Shown piece after piece: positions 18,114-26,148 of a DNA stretch of 64,000 nucleotides. Numbering within the stretch: the first letter of the stretch is position 1; every line of letters begins with the position of its first letter. Made by a program: the position numbers and the translations under genes. The notes under the pieces are model-generated. The model did no database searches. It was given only the letters and a program-made list of their open reading frames with translations, and was not told where the DNA came from. This DNA comes from Pseudovibrio japonicus (GTDB taxonomy: Bacteria > Pseudomonadota > Alphaproteobacteria > Rhizobiales > Stappiaceae). The stretch covers positions 372,001 to 436,000 of the forward strand of contig NZ_BMXE01000001.1 in the NCBI RefSeq assembly GCF_014651595.1. The letters run 5' to 3'.

Positions 18114-19364
18114 ATGAACATGAACACGAAAACGCCTTTGCTCAGCTTTGACGAAGCCCTTTCTCATTTGCGTGAATTAGGTCACTGCAAAGTCACTGCA
18201 GAAGAGACATCGCTGTACGAGGCTTATGGGCGTGTTCTTGCCGAAGATATCATTGCCACCTGCGACCTGCCGCGTCTGGATAATTCTGCGATGGATGGCT
18301 ATGCCATCTCCCTGTCCGATGACCAAAGTGACGAAACTGCCTTTCCTGTCGTAATGGAGATCTATGCAGGCTCCATGCCGGAAGCACCGCTCAAACCGGG
18401 AGAAGCCGCCCGCATTTTCACAGGTGCACCAGTGCCGGAAGGCGCAAACTTTGTGGTTCCACAAGAAGATTGCAGGGTGACTGAGACCGGTGGACGGCGT
18501 GCTGTGGTTGTCTCACGAACCTACGCAGCGGGATGTAACATCCGCCGCAAGAGTGAAGATCAGCGCAAAGGCATGCCGATTGTGAGTGCGGGCACTATAC
18601 TGCGTCCGCAGGAGATCGCTGCGGCTGCTTCTATTGGACATGGGACACTTAAGACATATCGGCGCCTGAAGGTGGGTGTATTTTCGACTGGCAACGAGTT
18701 GATCCGTCCAGGAACGACGCACAAGGATGGACAGATCTTTGACGCCAACCACTTCCTGCTGCGCGGTATGCTTGCCAATTTGCCGGTCGAATTGGTTGAT
18801 CTGGGTATTCTGGCAGATCAGTGCGAGGCTGTTGAAGCTGCGCTGGAAGCTGCATCCGCGGAGTGTGATGTCATTCTGACCTCCGGTGGGGCTGGCAGCG
18901 GCGATAAGGATTTTGTATCGGCGACCCTTTCCAAGCTGGGAAAGACCAGTTTCTGGCATCTGGCGGTCAAGCCGGGTCGTCCGTTCATGGTTGGTGAATT
19001 GCCGAATTGTGTCTTTATAGGTTTGCCGGGCAATCCGGTGGCGGCGACAGTGGCCTTTGCGTTTCTTGCGCGACCGCTAATTGAAGCACTGGCTGGTTCT
19101 GGCTTTAAGACTGCACCACGGCAATACATTCGCGCTGACTTTGAGATCGCGAACCGTAAGATGGGCCGGCGCGAGTTTTTGCGTGGGCGGCGCGTGGTTG
19201 AGAACGGTGCTCTCAAACTGACCAAGTACCACAGTGACGGGTCAGCCCTCTTATCCTCCCTCACATTTGCTGATGGCTTCATTGAGTTGAAGGAAGATGT
19301 TGCGACCGTCAGCAAAGGCGATCTGGTGCCGTTCATCAGTTTTGCGGAAATTGGCCTTAGCTAA
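18114..19364 (+). CDS. moeA: Molybdopterin molybdenumtransferase
   Basis: A 416-residue MoeA that inserts molybdate into adenylylated molybdopterin. Motifs: DLPRLDNSAMDGYA (about residues 52-65), RIFTGAPVPEGAN, the MPT-binding STGNELIRPG and LTSGGAGSGDKDF with GLPGNPVAA in the MoCF domain, and the short C-terminal domain from about residue 340. The frame is open through the end of mobA, but an ATG at 18114 (or 18120, which has a weak TGGAA) gives the normal protein. No strong ribosome binding site is seen. Confidence 0.94.
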   Translation: MNMNTKTPLLSFDEALSHLRELGHCKVTAEETSLYEAYGRVLAEDIIATCDLPRLDNSAMDGYAISLSDDQSDETAFPVVMEIYAGSMPEAPLKPGEAARIFTGAPVPEGANFVVPQEDCRVTETGGRRAVVVSRTYAAGCNIRRKSEDQRKGMPIVSAGTILRPQEIAAAASIGHGTLKTYRRLKVGVFSTGNELIRPGTTHKDGQIFDANHFLLRGMLANLPVELVDLGILADQCEAVEAALEAASAECDVILTSGGAGSGDKDFVSATLSKLGKTSFWHLAVKPGRPFMVGELPNCVFIGLPGNPVAATVAFAFLARPLIEALAGSGFKTAPRQYIRADFEIANRKMGRREFLRGRRVVENGALKLTKYHSDGSALLSSLTFADGFIELKEDVATVSKGDLVPFISFAEIGLS

Positions 19365-19573
19365 CTCTACCTGCTTGTGTTTTCAGAATCGCGGAGCGGT
19401 CATTTTTCCACGTTTAGATCTATAGTTGCAATTTTAATAAGTTTGCCCTCAAAGCTGCGAAAAAATGCAAGATATTGCCGATAACTATCATAAGTTTGCA
19501 GATAATTAGCCTAATATGCTCGCTATATAGGTTGATCTACGGATACTTTTAGTGAAACATGAGACCCGGTTAT

Positions 19574-19600
19574 GCAGGGGCCTACCTAAAGAAGCCCTGC
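19574..19600 (+). promoter_or_regulatory. Leader hairpin before binding-protein gene 1
   Basis: GCAGGG (19574-19579) and CCCTGC (19595-19600) enclose 15 nt and are followed by CAAGA and then the start region. Similar hairpins occur before the other two binding-protein genes; the surrounding 75 nt aligns by eye with the leader of gene 3. Confidence 0.55.
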
Positions 19601-19626
19601 CAAGATAATTAATTCGGGGACATAAT

Positions 19627-20403
19627 ATGCGTATTATGCGTTTGGCAGCAGTAGCAGCGATTGCTTTGGCAGCAGTTTCTGGCGCGGAAGCAAAAGAATG
19701 GACAAAAGTTCGCATGGGTACTGAGGGGGCTTACCCTCCATTCAACTACACCACCGCTGACGGAACACTGACCGGCTTTGATATCGAAATTGGTAATGCT
19801 CTTTGTGATGAGCTGAAGCTTGAATGTACATGGGTTACTCAGGACTGGGACGGCATTATCCCTGGTCTGATTGCTGGCAAGTACGACACAATTCTTGCTT
19901 CCATGTCCATCACTCCAGAGCGCATGGAAAAGATCTCCTTCTCAGAGAAGTACTATAACACTCCTCCAGGTATTGCAGTACGCAAGGATTCTGAACTGAC
20001 CGAGGCGTCTGCTGCTGGTTTGGAAGGCGTTCGTCTTGGCGCACAGGGCAGCACCACGCACTCGCAGTTTGCTGAGGAAGTTTTGAGCGGTTCTGACGTT
20101 GCTCTTTACCCAACTTCTGAAGAGTACAAGCTGGATCTGGAAAATGGCCGTATCGATGCGGCTGTTGATGACGTAATGGTTCTGACCGAGTGGGTTAACT
20201 CTGATCAGGGCGCTTGCTGTAAGATCCTTGGCACAATGCAGTCCATTGAAGAGATCCACGGTCAAGGTGCTGGTATCGGCGTACGTCAGGGCGACGAAGA
20301 CCTTGCAGCTCTGTTCAGCAAGGGCATCGCAGCTCTGCGCGCGAACGGCAAATACAAAGAGATCAACGACAAGTACTTCACTTTCGACGTTTACGGCGAA
20401 TAA
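19627..20403 (+). CDS. Polar amino acid ABC transporter substrate-binding protein (1 of 3)
   Basis: A 258-residue periplasmic receptor of the lysine/arginine/ornithine-histidine-opine family (SBP_bac_3). The signal peptide spans about residues 1-22 (ends GAEAKEW). The mature protein opens with RMGTEGAYPPFNYTTADG, where the aromatic and acidic residues line the ligand pocket, then GFDIEIGNAL, ASMSITPERMEKISFSE and a late DAAVDDVMVL. It is paralogous to the two genes that follow, with the same length. A strong terminator and its own leader set it apart as a separate transcript. Confidence 0.9.
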   Translation: MRIMRLAAVAAIALAAVSGAEAKEWTKVRMGTEGAYPPFNYTTADGTLTGFDIEIGNALCDELKLECTWVTQDWDGIIPGLIAGKYDTILASMSITPERMEKISFSEKYYNTPPGIAVRKDSELTEASAAGLEGVRLGAQGSTTHSQFAEEVLSGSDVALYPTSEEYKLDLENGRIDAAVDDVMVLTEWVNSDQGACCKILGTMQSIEEIHGQGAGIGVRQGDEDLAALFSKGIAALRANGKYKEINDKYFTFDVYGE

Positions 20404-20445
20404 GAGTAGCTTGACGATAAGCTGACTTGTCAGCTGATGCTTTTT

Positions 20446-20480
20446 GCCCCCGGGAGATCGCTCTTCCGGGGGTTTTGTTT
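20446..20480 (+). terminator. Rho-independent terminator after binding-protein gene 1
   Basis: CCCCCGG (20447-20453) pairs with CCGGGGG (20466-20472), extended inward by GAG/CTC-type pairing, then TTTTGTTTT. Confidence 0.88.
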
Positions 20481-20763
20481 TGCCAATCGTATCGATCATG
20501 ATGCCAACTCATCAGATTGGAAGGCCTTATAGTTCAAACTGCCAAAGGGCGCCGGTATCGCTCATGGCTCAATTTCCGCACTCGGTCGCGAAGCAAAAAT
20601 ATTTTCACTGAACCTCGTCATAGGTAGAAATAATTAGATAATGCAACCCGTTAAATTAACGGATATTACTCCATACTAACGGCATTTCGCGTATTTCTTC
20701 CCATGGGCTCCGTTATTTCAGTTGAATTTTTGAGTATTTTTTATAGTGTCCTTTGCAGCAAAT

Positions 20764-20793
20764 GCAGAGCACAATCAAAAATGAACACTCTGC
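20764..20793 (+). promoter_or_regulatory. Leader hairpin before binding-protein gene 2
   Basis: GCAGAG (20764-20769) and CTCTGC (20788-20793) enclose 18 nt, followed by CAACAAG and the AAGGA ribosome binding site. Same place and layout as the hairpins before genes 1 and 3. Confidence 0.5.
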
Positions 20794-20815
20794 CAACAAG
20801 AACAAGGATACACGG

Positions 20816-21592
20816 ATGTCGTTTGCCCGCATGGCGCTGGCCACACTCATGAGCTTCACTGCTGTTTCAGCACTTCAGGCAGAGGAAATCACCAAACTAC
20901 GTATTGCGACCGAAGGCGCCTACCCTCCATTCAACTACACCGGATCCGATGGTGTACTTACCGGTTTTGACGTTGAGATCGGCAATGCACTTTGCGCCGA
21001 GATGAAAGTTGAATGTGAATGGGGTACTCAGGAATGGGATGGAATGATCCCGGGTCTCGTGGCGGGCAAGTACGATGCGATCATCGCAAGCATGTCCATT
21101 ACAGACGAGCGTCTTGAGCGCATCTCATTCTCCCGCAGCTACTACAACACGCCATCCACCGTTGCTGTTCCAAAGGACTCTCCGGTGACTGAAATCACTC
21201 CGGAAGCGCTGGACGGCCTGCTGATTGGTGCCCAAGGCGGTACAACACACTCTGTTGTGGCAGAAGAGATCTACTCCGACTCTGATGTGTCGCTGTACCC
21301 AACCTCTGAGGAATACAAGCTGGATATCGAAAATGGCCGTCTGGATGCCGTGATTGATGATCTCGGGGTTCTCCAGAGTTGGATTGATTCCGATGAGGGT
21401 TCCTGCTGTAAAATCATTGGCTCGTTGCCGATCCAGCCAGAGCTACATGGACAAGGCATTGGTGTTGGCGTTCGTAAAGGACAGGAAGAACTGGCAGAGC
21501 GCTTCTCAGAAGCCATTCTCGCCATCCGTGCAAACGGCACTTATAAGACCATCAACGACAAGTACTTCTCTCAGGACGCTTTTGGCGAATAG
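20816..21592 (+). CDS. Polar amino acid ABC transporter substrate-binding protein (2 of 3)
   Basis: A 258-residue paralogue of the preceding receptor. Signal peptide about residues 1-22 (SALQAEE). Pocket segments are RIATEGAYPPFNYTGSDG, GFDVEIGNALCAEMKVECEW, ASMSITDERLERISFSRSYY and DAVIDDLGVL. In gene 1 the corresponding segment after the hinge reads DAAVDDVMVL, so ligand preference may differ. The ATG at 20816 follows AAGGA; upstream in-frame starts would extend past the signal peptide. It lies between its own leader and that of gene 3. Confidence 0.9.
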   Translation: MSFARMALATLMSFTAVSALQAEEITKLRIATEGAYPPFNYTGSDGVLTGFDVEIGNALCAEMKVECEWGTQEWDGMIPGLVAGKYDAIIASMSITDERLERISFSRSYYNTPSTVAVPKDSPVTEITPEALDGLLIGAQGGTTHSVVAEEIYSDSDVSLYPTSEEYKLDIENGRLDAVIDDLGVLQSWIDSDEGSCCKIIGSLPIQPELHGQGIGVGVRKGQEELAERFSEAILAIRANGTYKTINDKYFSQDAFGE

Positions 21593-21795
21593 AGCCGTGT
21601 AAGTACGAGGCAAGGTCCAAGATTGAGGGAAGTTTCTGTGATGCATCACCGTTTTGAGGAATAGAAACACTCAAAACTGGTCAGATTGGAAACTTCCTCC
21701 TCTCAAGATGGATTGAATTGGCATTTTTCTGCCGACACACCTAATCAAACAGGTTGAAATCTGATTTCATCCATTTAAACATGCGCCCCGGCTGT

Positions 21796-21822
21796 GCAGG
21801 GAGCCTTTGTGATTTCCCCTGT
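21796..21822 (+). promoter_or_regulatory. Leader hairpin before binding-protein gene 3
   Basis: GCAGGG (21796-21801) pairs with CCCTGT (21817-21822; one G-U pair) around 15 nt and is followed by CAAGAA, as before gene 1. Confidence 0.5.
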
Positions 21823-21847
21823 CAAGAACATACAAAGGGGAATTCAA

Positions 21848-22624
21848 ATGAGCTTCAAGCGCTTCGCCACAGTGGCCACATTCGCAGTTCTTGCTTCTTC
21901 TCAGGTGCAGGCAGAGGAATGGACCAAAGTCCGGATTGGTACCGAGGCCTCCTACCCCCCATTTGCATACACCACCTCTGATGGACAGCTGGCTGGTTTT
22001 GAGATTGATTTGGGCAACGCATTGTGCGCCGAAATGAAGGTCGAGTGTGAATGGATGCCTGTTGATTGGGATGGATTGATCCCGGGACTGGTTGCAGGCA
22101 AGTACGATGCGATCATGGCCTCTATGTCCATTACCCCAGAGCGGAAAGAGCGCATTGAGTTCTCTGAAAAGTACTACCAGACCCCTCCAGGTGTGGCGGT
22201 ACCAAAAGACAGCCCAATCACCGAAGCCACCGTTGAAGGGATGGCGGGTGCACTTGTAGGTGCACAGTCCGGCGCAACACACGCGATATTTGCTGAAGAA
22301 GTTTTCACTGAGTCAGACGTGTCTTTGTACCCTACTGCTGATGAGTATAAACTTGATCTGGAGAGCGGTAGACTGGATGCAGCAGTTGATGACGTAGTAG
22401 TTCTGTCGGAATGGCTGAATTCAGAAGACGGAAATTGCTGTAAACTTCTCGGTACGATGGCCGCTATTCCAGAGATACACGGCGAAGGCGTTGGTGTCGG
22501 TGTTAGCAAGAATGATCAAGACTTAGCAGACCTATTCTCCAAAGCGGTTATTGCTTTGAGGGAGAATGGAACGTACAAAGAGATCAACGACAAATATTTC
22601 GAATTTGACGCCTACGGAGAGTGA
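21848..22624 (+). CDS. Polar amino acid ABC transporter substrate-binding protein (3 of 3)
   Basis: Third 258-residue paralogue. Signal peptide about residues 1-22 (SQVQAEEW). It has RIGTEASYPPFAYTTSDG, GFEIDLGNALCAEMKVECEW, ASMSITPERKERIEFSE and DAAVDDVVVL. It shares features with both neighbours, so all three look like products of repeated tandem duplication. The ATG follows GGGGAA. It is the copy next to the permease genes and is separated from them by a hairpin without a T-run. Confidence 0.9.
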   Translation: MSFKRFATVATFAVLASSQVQAEEWTKVRIGTEASYPPFAYTTSDGQLAGFEIDLGNALCAEMKVECEWMPVDWDGLIPGLVAGKYDAIMASMSITPERKERIEFSEKYYQTPPGVAVPKDSPITEATVEGMAGALVGAQSGATHAIFAEEVFTESDVSLYPTADEYKLDLESGRLDAAVDDVVVLSEWLNSEDGNCCKLLGTMAAIPEIHGEGVGVGVSKNDQDLADLFSKAVIALRENGTYKEINDKYFEFDAYGE

Positions 22625-22650
22625 TGGCGTCAAACTTCGGTACACTCAGG

Positions 22651-22672
22651 CGGCGGGACTTTTTTCCCGCCG
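22651..22672 (+). repeat. Intercistronic hairpin between receptor and permease genes
   Basis: CGGCGGGA (22651-22658) and TCCCGCCG (22665-22672) form a perfect 8-bp GC-rich stem with a T-rich loop. No T-run follows, so it is more likely an mRNA-stabilising or partial read-through element, as between hisJ and hisQ in enteric bacteria. Confidence 0.7.
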
Positions 22673-22702
22673 TTCTAAAGAAGAATAGGGGCAATCCCCG
22701 TA

Positions 22703-23413
22703 ATGAATGAAGCTTTAACACTCTTGTCCTTTGGGGACATGGGCTGGGGCGATGAGATAGCACTTGGTGTTGTTACAACCGTCTCTCTTGCACTGGCAAG
22801 CCTCCCCATTGGCTTGCTTTTGGGTTTTCTGCTCGCCCTTGCAAAGAAGTCCGAAGAGCCTTCCTTGCGCGCAGCTGCCAATGTTTACACAACAATTTTC
22901 CGGGGGCTTCCAGAGCTCCTCACCTTGTTTCTCGTCTATTACGGCGGCCAGATCCTCATTCAGCAAGTGCTTTCGCTGTTTGGGGATGTCTACTTTGAGG
23001 TGAACGCGTTCCTTGCAGGCATGATTGCCCTGTCACTTGTGTTCTCTTCCTATGCATCAGAAGCCTTTCTCTCTGCATTCCGCGCGATCAACAAGGGGCA
23101 GTACGAGGGTGCTGCTGCGCTGGGTCTGGGATACGGACAGACCATGCGTCTGGTAATTCTGCCGCAGCTTGTTCGCCTTGCTTTGCCTGCGCTGAGCAAC
23201 CTGTGGCTCATCTTGCTGAAAGAGACTTCTCTGGTTTCCATCATCGGTCTGGCGGACATCATCCGTTATTCCAATATGGCAGCGCGTACCACTAAAGAGC
23301 CGTTCCTGTTCTTCTCGGTTGCCTGTGCAATCTATCTTGTTTTAGCAATCATTTCTTCCGGCGGCATTTCCCGCCTTGATGCCTGGGCTAAACGCGGAGA
23401 AGCTCACAAATGA
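22703..23413 (+). CDS. Polar amino acid ABC transporter permease (HisQ/OccQ-like)
   Basis: A 236-residue inner-membrane permease of the HEQRo type, five or so helices. TTVSLALASLPIGLLLGFLLAL is the amino-terminal family helix (here split over the first segment), FRGLPELLTLFLVYYGG follows, and the EAA loop that contacts the ATPase is YEGAAALGLGYGQTMRLVILPQ in shortened form around residues 135-156. The ribosome binding site lies in a small GGGGCAATCCCC stem just before the ATG. It overlaps the next permease gene by 4 nt. Confidence 0.92.
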   Translation: MNEALTLLSFGDMGWGDEIALGVVTTVSLALASLPIGLLLGFLLALAKKSEEPSLRAAANVYTTIFRGLPELLTLFLVYYGGQILIQQVLSLFGDVYFEVNAFLAGMIALSLVFSSYASEAFLSAFRAINKGQYEGAAALGLGYGQTMRLVILPQLVRLALPALSNLWLILLKETSLVSIIGLADIIRYSNMAARTTKEPFLFFSVACAIYLVLAIISSGGISRLDAWAKRGEAHK

Positions 23414-24327
23414 ATGATGTTTCTCTGCCCTCTCAGCAAAGCTACGTGCAACCGAAGACAATTGAGCCGCAAACACCACCACCTGCGCCAAAACATCGTC
23501 CGTGGACATCTACGCGTGTAGTAGGCACAACCTGGCTGACTCTCTGGATTGCCGCTGGTCTGGGTATTATCTGGTTCCTGCTCAACTCGAACCATGTTGC
23601 ACTGGTGTTCGGTGGTGAAGGCTTGTTGCCTGTATCCATCACGCACAACGCAACATTTTTAAGCAGGTATGGCGAGAAGTTCATTTCCGGCTTCTTTGTC
23701 ACTTTGCAGCTTGTCAGCGTTTCCATGCTGTTGGGTGTACTGCTCTCCATTCCGCTGACCATCATGCGCATGAGCAAGAGCCGCATTCTGGGTGGCATTG
23801 CGTATGCCTATGTGTATTTCTTCCGCGGCACGCCGCTGTTGGCGCAGGTTTTCCTGCTTTACTATGGCGCTGGTTCTTTCCGCGAGCCCCTACAGTCCGT
23901 CGATTTATGGTGGTTCTTCCGTGATGCGTGGAACTGTGCGATTCTCGCCTTCACGCTAAATACAGCTGCCTACCAGGTAGAGATTCTGCGTGGTTCGATC
24001 GAGAGCATGCCTAAAGGCCAGTGGGAAGCTGCAGACGCACTGGGGCTTCCGAAATGGCTGACTTTCTGGAAGATCATTCTCCCACAAGCTCTGATCGTAT
24101 CTCTGCGGCCATATGGCAACGAGATTATTCTCATGATCAAAGGCTCCGCGATCGTGGCGATCATCACCATCTACGACTTGATGGGTGAGACACGCCGTGC
24201 ATTCTCACGGACCTATGACTTCCAGGCTTATGTGTGGGCGGCGATTGCTTATTTGGTGATGGTGGAGACACTGCGCCGGGCGTGGGATCGTATAGAGGAT
24301 CGATTAACGCGTCACCTGAAACGGTAA
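23410..24327 (+). CDS. Polar amino acid ABC transporter permease (HisM/OccM-like)
   Basis: A 305-residue partner permease. Residues 1-40 are a Pro-rich cytoplasmic head, longer than usual. FFVTLQLVSVSMLLGVLLSI begins the transport domain, FFRGTPLLAQVFLLYYGAG follows, and the EAA loop is WEAADALGLPKWLTFWKIIL around residue 210. It starts inside the stop of the first permease (ATGA overlap), so translation is coupled. A terminator follows and no ATP-binding gene is present, so the ATPase must come from elsewhere. Confidence 0.92.
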   Translation: MNDVSLPSQQSYVQPKTIEPQTPPPAPKHRPWTSTRVVGTTWLTLWIAAGLGIIWFLLNSNHVALVFGGEGLLPVSITHNATFLSRYGEKFISGFFVTLQLVSVSMLLGVLLSIPLTIMRMSKSRILGGIAYAYVYFFRGTPLLAQVFLLYYGAGSFREPLQSVDLWWFFRDAWNCAILAFTLNTAAYQVEILRGSIESMPKGQWEAADALGLPKWLTFWKIILPQALIVSLRPYGNEIILMIKGSAIVAIITIYDLMGETRRAFSRTYDFQAYVWAAIAYLVMVETLRRAWDRIEDRLTRHLKR

Positions 24328-24353
24328 GCTATTTAACAGAGACGAATACTTGA

Positions 24354-24384
24354 AAGCGCAGGTTCTGAAGCCTGCGCTTTTTTC
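24354..24384 (+). terminator. Rho-independent terminator after the permease genes
   Basis: AAGCGCAGG (24354-24362) pairs with CCTGCGCTT (24371-24379), followed by a T-run. Confidence 0.92.
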
Positions 24385-24472
24385 GTTAACGCACCCAATG
24401 ATTTTGCGTGGTATCTCAGCGCGAAGCTGGTAGTGTGGCGGCGTTTTGATTCAAGAATACAAGGAAAGTCGG

Positions 24473-25354
24473 ATGGCAAAGGTCGCGTTTATTGGTTTGG
24501 GTGTCATGGGGTTCCCAATGGCTGGTCATCTCGTCTCACGTGGCGGTCATGACGTTACCGTGTATAACCGGACAACAGCCAAAGCAGAGGCGTGGACGAA
24601 AGAGCATATTGGTTCCTTCGCCAAGACCCCTCAGGAAGCCGCTGAGGGCTGTGACGTTGTTTTTGCGTGTGTTGGTAACGATGACGACCTGCGCACTGTC
24701 ACGATCGGCGAGAATGGCGCCTTTCACGGCATGAAGCCAGGGTCGATCTTCGTGGATCACACCACAGCCTCTCCGAAGGTTGCCCGTGAGCTGGACGAAA
24801 AAGCACGGGCTGGCGGATTTTCATTCCTTGACGCTCCCGTATCTGGTGGACAGGCTGGCGCTGAGAAAGGTGTTCTGACCGTTATGATCGGCGGTGAGGA
24901 AGAGGTCTTTAACCGCGCCAAACCTTTCATAGATTGCTTTGCGAAATTTGCAGGCCTGATGGGGGCTGTGGGTGCGGGTCAACAAACCAAAATGGTCAAC
25001 CAGATCTGCATCGCTAGTCTGGTGCAGGGCCTTTCCGAGGCGATCCACTTTGCGCAAAAGGCCGGCCTTGATATTGATAAGGCGATTTCCGCTGTGCGCG
25101 GCGGAGCTGCACAGTCCTGGCAGATGGAAAATCGCTGGGAGACCATGCGTGATGGTGAGTTCGATCACGGTTTTGCTGTGGACTGGATGCGCAAGGATCT
25201 GAAGATGTGCCTTGAAGCGGCTGACGAGGTTGGCGCTCGCCTTCCTGCGACCGCGCTGGTGGATCAGTTCTACGCAGAAGTTCAGGGGATGGGCGGCAAC
25301 CGCTGGGATACCTCCAGCCTGCTTGCCCGGCTGAACAACGCTGAAAAGAAGTAA
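24473..25354 (+). CDS. 3-hydroxyisobutyrate dehydrogenase-family NAD(P) oxidoreductase
   Basis: A 293-residue beta-hydroxyacid dehydrogenase. The dinucleotide fold opens at residue 2 with AKVAFIGLGVMGFPMAGHL; substrate-binding FLDAPVSGGQAGAEKGVLT and the catalytic-Lys motif GAGQQTKMVNQI (Lys about 172) follow. Family members oxidise 3-hydroxyisobutyrate in valine breakdown or reduce tartronate semialdehyde or glyoxylate; the exact substrate is not clear. The valine route would pair with the mmsA gene at 55.6 kb. ATG at 24473 follows AAGGA. A terminator follows. Confidence 0.88.
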   Translation: MAKVAFIGLGVMGFPMAGHLVSRGGHDVTVYNRTTAKAEAWTKEHIGSFAKTPQEAAEGCDVVFACVGNDDDLRTVTIGENGAFHGMKPGSIFVDHTTASPKVARELDEKARAGGFSFLDAPVSGGQAGAEKGVLTVMIGGEEEVFNRAKPFIDCFAKFAGLMGAVGAGQQTKMVNQICIASLVQGLSEAIHFAQKAGLDIDKAISAVRGGAAQSWQMENRWETMRDGEFDHGFAVDWMRKDLKMCLEAADEVGARLPATALVDQFYAEVQGMGGNRWDTSSLLARLNNAEKK

Positions 25355-25367
25355 TCACTTCCAGCAC

Positions 25368-25403
25368 AAAGCCCCGATCAGATGACCGGGGCTTTTATTT
25401 TTT
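25368..25403 (+). terminator. Rho-independent terminator
   Basis: AGCCCCG (25370-25376) pairs with CGGGGCT (25387-25393), followed by a T-rich run. It lies between convergent genes and may serve the oxidoreductase only. Confidence 0.85.
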
Positions 25404-25421
25404 TGACTTTAGCAAACAGTC

Positions 25422-25913
25422 CTATGACATGTTCGCTTTTGGCTTTTCGGCGATGATATAAGATAGCGGCAGTTCAGTAGTGTACTTGATCTGCTCCATG
25501 GCGAAGGTCGTGGAAACGTCCGCAATATCTACCTTTGCAATCAGCCGCTTATAGAAGTCGTCATAGGCATCAATATCTGGCACGGCGACGCGCAGAAGGT
25601 AGTCCACCTGACCTGCCATGCGGTAAAATTCCACCACCTCTGGAAACTCACGGATCACGTCTGCGAATTTGCGTAGCCAGTCGTCTGTGTGCTGGTTGGT
25701 GGTGATGGCTACGAAGGCGGTGACTTTGGCGTTGACCTTCTTTGGGTCAAGCACTGCAACGCGGCGGGTGATGACCCCGTCTTCTTCCATCTTCTGGATA
25801 CGGCGCCAGCATGGGGTGGTTGACAAACCAACGCGGCGGCCAATTTCAGCTACCGGAACGGTGCTGTCTTCTTGTAGAATGGACAGAATGCGACGGTCGA
25901 TCCTATCGATCAT
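25422..25913 (-). CDS. Lrp/AsnC-family transcription regulator
   Basis: A 163-residue Lrp-type regulator. The N-terminal helix-turn-helix is DRIDRRILSILQEDSTVPVA to STTPCWRRIQKMEEDGVI (residues 3-50), and the C-terminal RAM ligand-binding domain runs from about residue 62 (KVTAFVAITT, then GQVDYLLRVAVPDIDAYDDF). Such regulators respond to amino acids. It is convergent with the hydroxyacid dehydrogenase gene; its target is not evident. The ATG has AGGGG 8 nt upstream. Confidence 0.92.
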   Translation of the reverse strand: MIDRIDRRILSILQEDSTVPVAEIGRRVGLSTTPCWRRIQKMEEDGVITRRVAVLDPKKVNAKVTAFVAITTNQHTDDWLRKFADVIREFPEVVEFYRMAGQVDYLLRVAVPDIDAYDDFYKRLIAKVDIADVSTTFAMEQIKYTTELPLSYIIAEKPKANMS

Positions 25914-26148
25914 ATTATACCCCTATCTCCCACCGGAACTTATTCTTTGGCGCAAAATCATTGCACGAAGCATACGATCATGTGGAATGGTATTCCAGCT
26001 CAAAACGCCAAGTTATTTGCAGTAATATAGGTTTTCGTTCTACGACACCTTAAGAACATGAAATTTATTTTCATGGATACGGCAATCTACAGGGGCCAAA
26101 GAAAACAGATCCCATATACATGGGCTGACAAAAAAAGAATCTCTCAAT

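Larger units (their letters stand above)
20404..20815 (+). other. Intergenic region between binding-protein genes 1 and 2
   Basis: 412 bases holding the terminator of gene 1 and, near the end, the leader hairpin of gene 2. The 20600-20760 stretch is AT-rich and likely holds a separate promoter. Confidence 0.5.
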
